Source: Flavobacteriales bacterium (GTDB taxonomy: Bacteria > Bacteroidota > Bacteroidia > Flavobacteriales_F > PHOS-HE28). From it: a stretch of 64,000 nt of DNA. Of this stretch, positions 61,969 through 64,000 are shown one piece after another; position 1 is the first letter of the stretch, and every line of letters starts with the position of its first letter. A program made the position numbers and the translations under genes. The notes beneath the pieces were generated by a model that did no database searches, was not told where the DNA came from, and saw only the letters and a program-made list of their open reading frames with translations. Location: assembly GCA_016704485.1 (NCBI GenBank), contig JADJAA010000003.1, forward strand, positions 1 to 64,000, in the 5' to 3' direction.

Positions 61969-62850
61969 TCAACTGCCTTTTGCTCCGCGTACCATCTGCT
62001 CAATTGCATCCCACATGCCCGGCTCTACCATGTCCAGCATGTTGAATTGGCCGGCACCTTTGAGCCATTCTCCACCATCAATGGTAACCACTTCGCCATT
62101 GATATAACCGCTGTAAGGGGAAACGAGGTATGCCACAAGATCAGCCAATTCCTGGTGCTCACCCAAACGGCCCAATGGAACTTTTTTCCGCATATCGAAT
62201 TTTTCCATCATTTCTCCTGGTACCAGTCTGCTCCATGCACCTTTGGTCGGGAATGGCCCTGGTGCAACGGCATTTGTTCGGATACCATACTTACCCCATT
62301 CAGCGGCAAGTGAACGCGTTAGGGCCAATACACCTGCTTTGGCACACGCACTAGGCACAACGTACCCTGATCCGGTCCAAGCATATGTGGTAACGATATT
62401 GAGCATCACCTTATCGCGCTCTTTCTGCTTGATCCAATGCTTACCGAAAGCCAACGTGCAATTCACGGTTCCCATGAGCACAATGCCAATGATCGTCTCG
62501 AATGCCTTGCTGCTCAACCGTTCAGTTGGACTGATGAAATTACCTGCTGCGTTGTTGATCAACCCATCCACTTTTCCATAATGGCCCACCACTGCAGCGA
62601 CCATAGCGTCCACCTCCTCTGCTCTTCGAATGTCACATGCAATGGGAAACACTTTGCCGCCGGTTTCCGCTTCGAGTTCCATGGCCGTCTTCTCCAGAAC
62701 ATCCATTTTGCGGCTGGTGATGCAGATCTCGGCACCAAGCTCCAGACAATACTTAGCCATGCTCCGCCCTAGACCTGTTCCACCGCCTGTGATCACGATC
62801 ACTTGTCCCTTCATTGCGCCTTCGCGCATCATTCCTTGTTTGTGTTCCAT
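61969..62850 (-). CDS. SDR oxidoreductase, 2,4-dienoyl-CoA reductase-like
   Basis: 293 residues. Rossmann motif VITGGGTGLGRSMAKYC at the start and INNAAGNF (NNAxG). The active site reads YAWTGSGYVVPSACAKAGVLALTRSLA: a Ser-Ala-x-x-Lys with an upstream Tyr, as in mitochondrial-type 2,4-dienoyl-CoA reductases, rather than the classical YxxxK. VAPGPFPTKGAW and SGYINGEVVTIDGGEW complete the pattern. Likely reduces enoyl-CoA intermediates during unsaturated fatty acid degradation, using NADPH. The start may also be at ATG 62829 or 62814. Confidence 0.85.
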   Translation of the reverse strand: MEHKQGMMREGAMKGQVIVITGGGTGLGRSMAKYCLELGAEICITSRKMDVLEKTAMELEAETGGKVFPIACDIRRAEEVDAMVAAVVGHYGKVDGLINNAAGNFISPTERLSSKAFETIIGIVLMGTVNCTLAFGKHWIKQKERDKVMLNIVTTYAWTGSGYVVPSACAKAGVLALTRSLAAEWGKYGIRTNAVAPGPFPTKGAWSRLVPGEMMEKFDMRKKVPLGRLGEHQELADLVAYLVSPYSGYINGEVVTIDGGEWLKGAGQFNMLDMVEPGMWDAIEQMVRGAKGS

Positions 62851-62859
62851 CTGTTCGAA

Positions 62860-63894
62860 TTAAGGAGCGTTACTCCTTGTAGGTGCATTGGTCCGTGGGG
62901 TTTCAGGGATCACCGGTGCATTCCCGTTATCAGGGTCAGGTGTTACAGGGGGATCCGGCATGCCCCTATCGCAATTCGCGTTCAGAAGTTCGCGTACCTC
63001 TGGTCCGTGGAACGCGGTGAATTGGAGTGAAAGCGCCGTATGGAAATGCCCGCACGCTCTTGTCGTATCGCCGCTTTCCAGCGCTATTACACCTAAATTC
63101 CGATATACGAAAGGGTTGGTCCTGCTCTTCTTGGCTGCCAAATTGATGTTCTTCAATGCCTTGTCCCGGTTACCCAACTTGTAGTAGGCCCAACCTCGGT
63201 TATTGAACGCATAACTGTAGTTGGGATCCAATTTGATCGCACGATCATAGTCAGCAATAGCCTTCGCAAAATGGCCTGATGATGCATGTAGAAAGTAACC
63301 TCGTGCATTCCATAGAACGGCATTCCTTGGCTCTAACTCCAGTGCTTTGTCCAGCGATTCCTTAGCCATCACCGTATCTCCCATTAGTGCATAGCTACCA
63401 CCACGTTCACTAAGAACCAATGCATTCGATGGTTCGATCGCCAGGACCTTATCGAAATAGGCAATTGCAGCGTTATGGTCCTTCTTCGCTTTCTCCAATA
63501 AACCTAAACGGTACCACGCTTCAGCGTCCTTGGAAGACCCCAATGAGCGCTCCAACCATGTTCGTGCACTATCCGGAGCACCTACGCCAAGCATGGATAT
63601 ACCCAATTGAAGTGCCGCTAATCGCCTGAGCTCACCTTCGAACAGGCCATAAGCTTCGCGTGCATCGTTCTTGGCACGATCGTATTCGCCGATCTTGTTA
63701 TTCCCCTCCGCCCGCAAGATCAAGAACTCCTTTTGTGGTGGTTTAACCACCATCATGTGGTCACATTTCCGAATGCCTGGATAGACTTTGCCCCGCGCAT
63801 AGAACGACAAGACCTTATCCCACTGTTTTTGATCCTGTGCTTGAGTGGTGGCACTGAGCGAAACTAAAAATATGATCACCGCGGTCCATCGCAT
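62860..63894 (-). CDS. TPR-repeat secreted protein
   Basis: 344 residues. Signal peptide MRWTAVIIFLVSLSATTQAQ, then six to eight tetratricopeptide repeats (such as AWYRLGLLEKAKKDHNAAIAYFDKVLAIEPSNA, AVLWNARGYFLHASSGHFAKAIADYDRAIKLDPNYSYAFNNRGWAYYKLG) used for protein binding. The C-terminus is a short Pro/Asn-rich tail with a repeated TNAPTRSNAP. Periplasmic or outer-membrane side. 9 bases upstream of the SDR gene, so the two may be co-transcribed. Confidence 0.85.
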   Translation of the reverse strand: MRWTAVIIFLVSLSATTQAQDQKQWDKVLSFYARGKVYPGIRKCDHMMVVKPPQKEFLILRAEGNNKIGEYDRAKNDAREAYGLFEGELRRLAALQLGISMLGVGAPDSARTWLERSLGSSKDAEAWYRLGLLEKAKKDHNAAIAYFDKVLAIEPSNALVLSERGGSYALMGDTVMAKESLDKALELEPRNAVLWNARGYFLHASSGHFAKAIADYDRAIKLDPNYSYAFNNRGWAYYKLGNRDKALKNINLAAKKSRTNPFVYRNLGVIALESGDTTRACGHFHTALSLQFTAFHGPEVRELLNANCDRGMPDPPVTPDPDNGNAPVIPETPRTNAPTRSNAP

Positions 63895-64000
63895 GCTGCG
63901 AAGTTATTCCGAGCCGCCTTGCCCGCAAGGGAATATATTCGTTCCTTGTTCGTTGTTCGTGCATTATACCTTCTCACAATAGCTATAATGAAAAGGTGAT

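Noticed and set aside
1..64000. tRNA, rRNA, CRISPR, integrase, transposase or phage structural operon
   Set aside because: No cloverleaf with a TTCGA-type loop, no repeat-spacer array and no DDE/serine/tyrosine recombinase motif was seen. The tail-fibre-like segments in the Cys-rich family are not accompanied by other phage genes.

Overview
The window looks like a chromosomal segment of a Bacteroidota, most likely Flavobacteriales-like, bacterium of moderate GC. The basis is a CotH protein with a C-terminal type IX secretion sorting domain, an exosortase of the XrtF type with its partner protein and a PID-CTERM substrate, TAnnTTTG-type promoter boxes, weak Shine-Dalgarno signals, a SiaC-family protein and several Bacteroidota-type lipoproteins and TonB-like proteins.

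Region 1 (1-16.4 kb) is a cell-surface island. Five tandem-type paralogs of a secreted, cysteine-rich protein family (1-1403 and 13217-15561, + strand) bracket a - strand run of glycosyltransferases, an NAD-dependent sugar epimerase and WecB. They are followed by a DUF1796-type papain-like protein. The paralogs combine a signal peptide, a middle part that reads like a phage tail-fibre/collar repeat, and a C-terminal C-type-lectin/FGE-like cysteine domain. Four of the five are broken by frameshifts.

Region 2 (16.4-29 kb, - strand) is a complete pseudaminic acid pathway (pseB, C, F, G, H, I). It is joined to a glycosyltransferase with the D/E-D/E-G, HP and SS motifs of bacterial sialyltransferases (a likely CMP-pseudaminate transferase), an ABC polysaccharide exporter (Wzm/Wzt with extended C-terminus) and a Wzc-like tyrosine kinase. 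Divergent from it (29.3-30.6 kb) lie the PID-CTERM protein, XrtF and the XrtF-associated protein. Together these regions could make, export, glycosylate and anchor surface material.

Region 3 (30.6-40.4 kb) starts with about 290 bases of G/C/T/A homopolymer runs that look like a sequence artefact. Then come a methyltransferase, glyA, an outer membrane protein, a His/Cys-rich secreted protein, CotH, and a methylmalonyl-CoA mutase in which the small and large subunits are fused (with one frameshift).

Region 4 (40.4-43.2 kb) holds a hipBA toxin-antitoxin module, a DUF1851-type immunity-like gene and a degenerate second copy of the hipA 3' end. Region 5 (43.2-64 kb) is mostly ordinary chromosome: DUF523, Smr, an MsbA-like exporter, a spermidine-synthase-like protein, HTTM-like membrane proteins, fumarylacetoacetase, RelA/SpoT, Fur, STAS, PurA, an RsmF-like methyltransferase, TonB-like proteins, Hsp20, a universal stress protein, SiaC, a lipoprotein, a dienoyl-CoA-reductase-like SDR and a TPR protein.

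At least thirteen genes contain apparent single- or double-base frameshifts, several at homopolymers. I cannot tell from the sequence alone which are real pseudogenes and which are read errors. I saw no tRNA, rRNA, CRISPR array or transposase.
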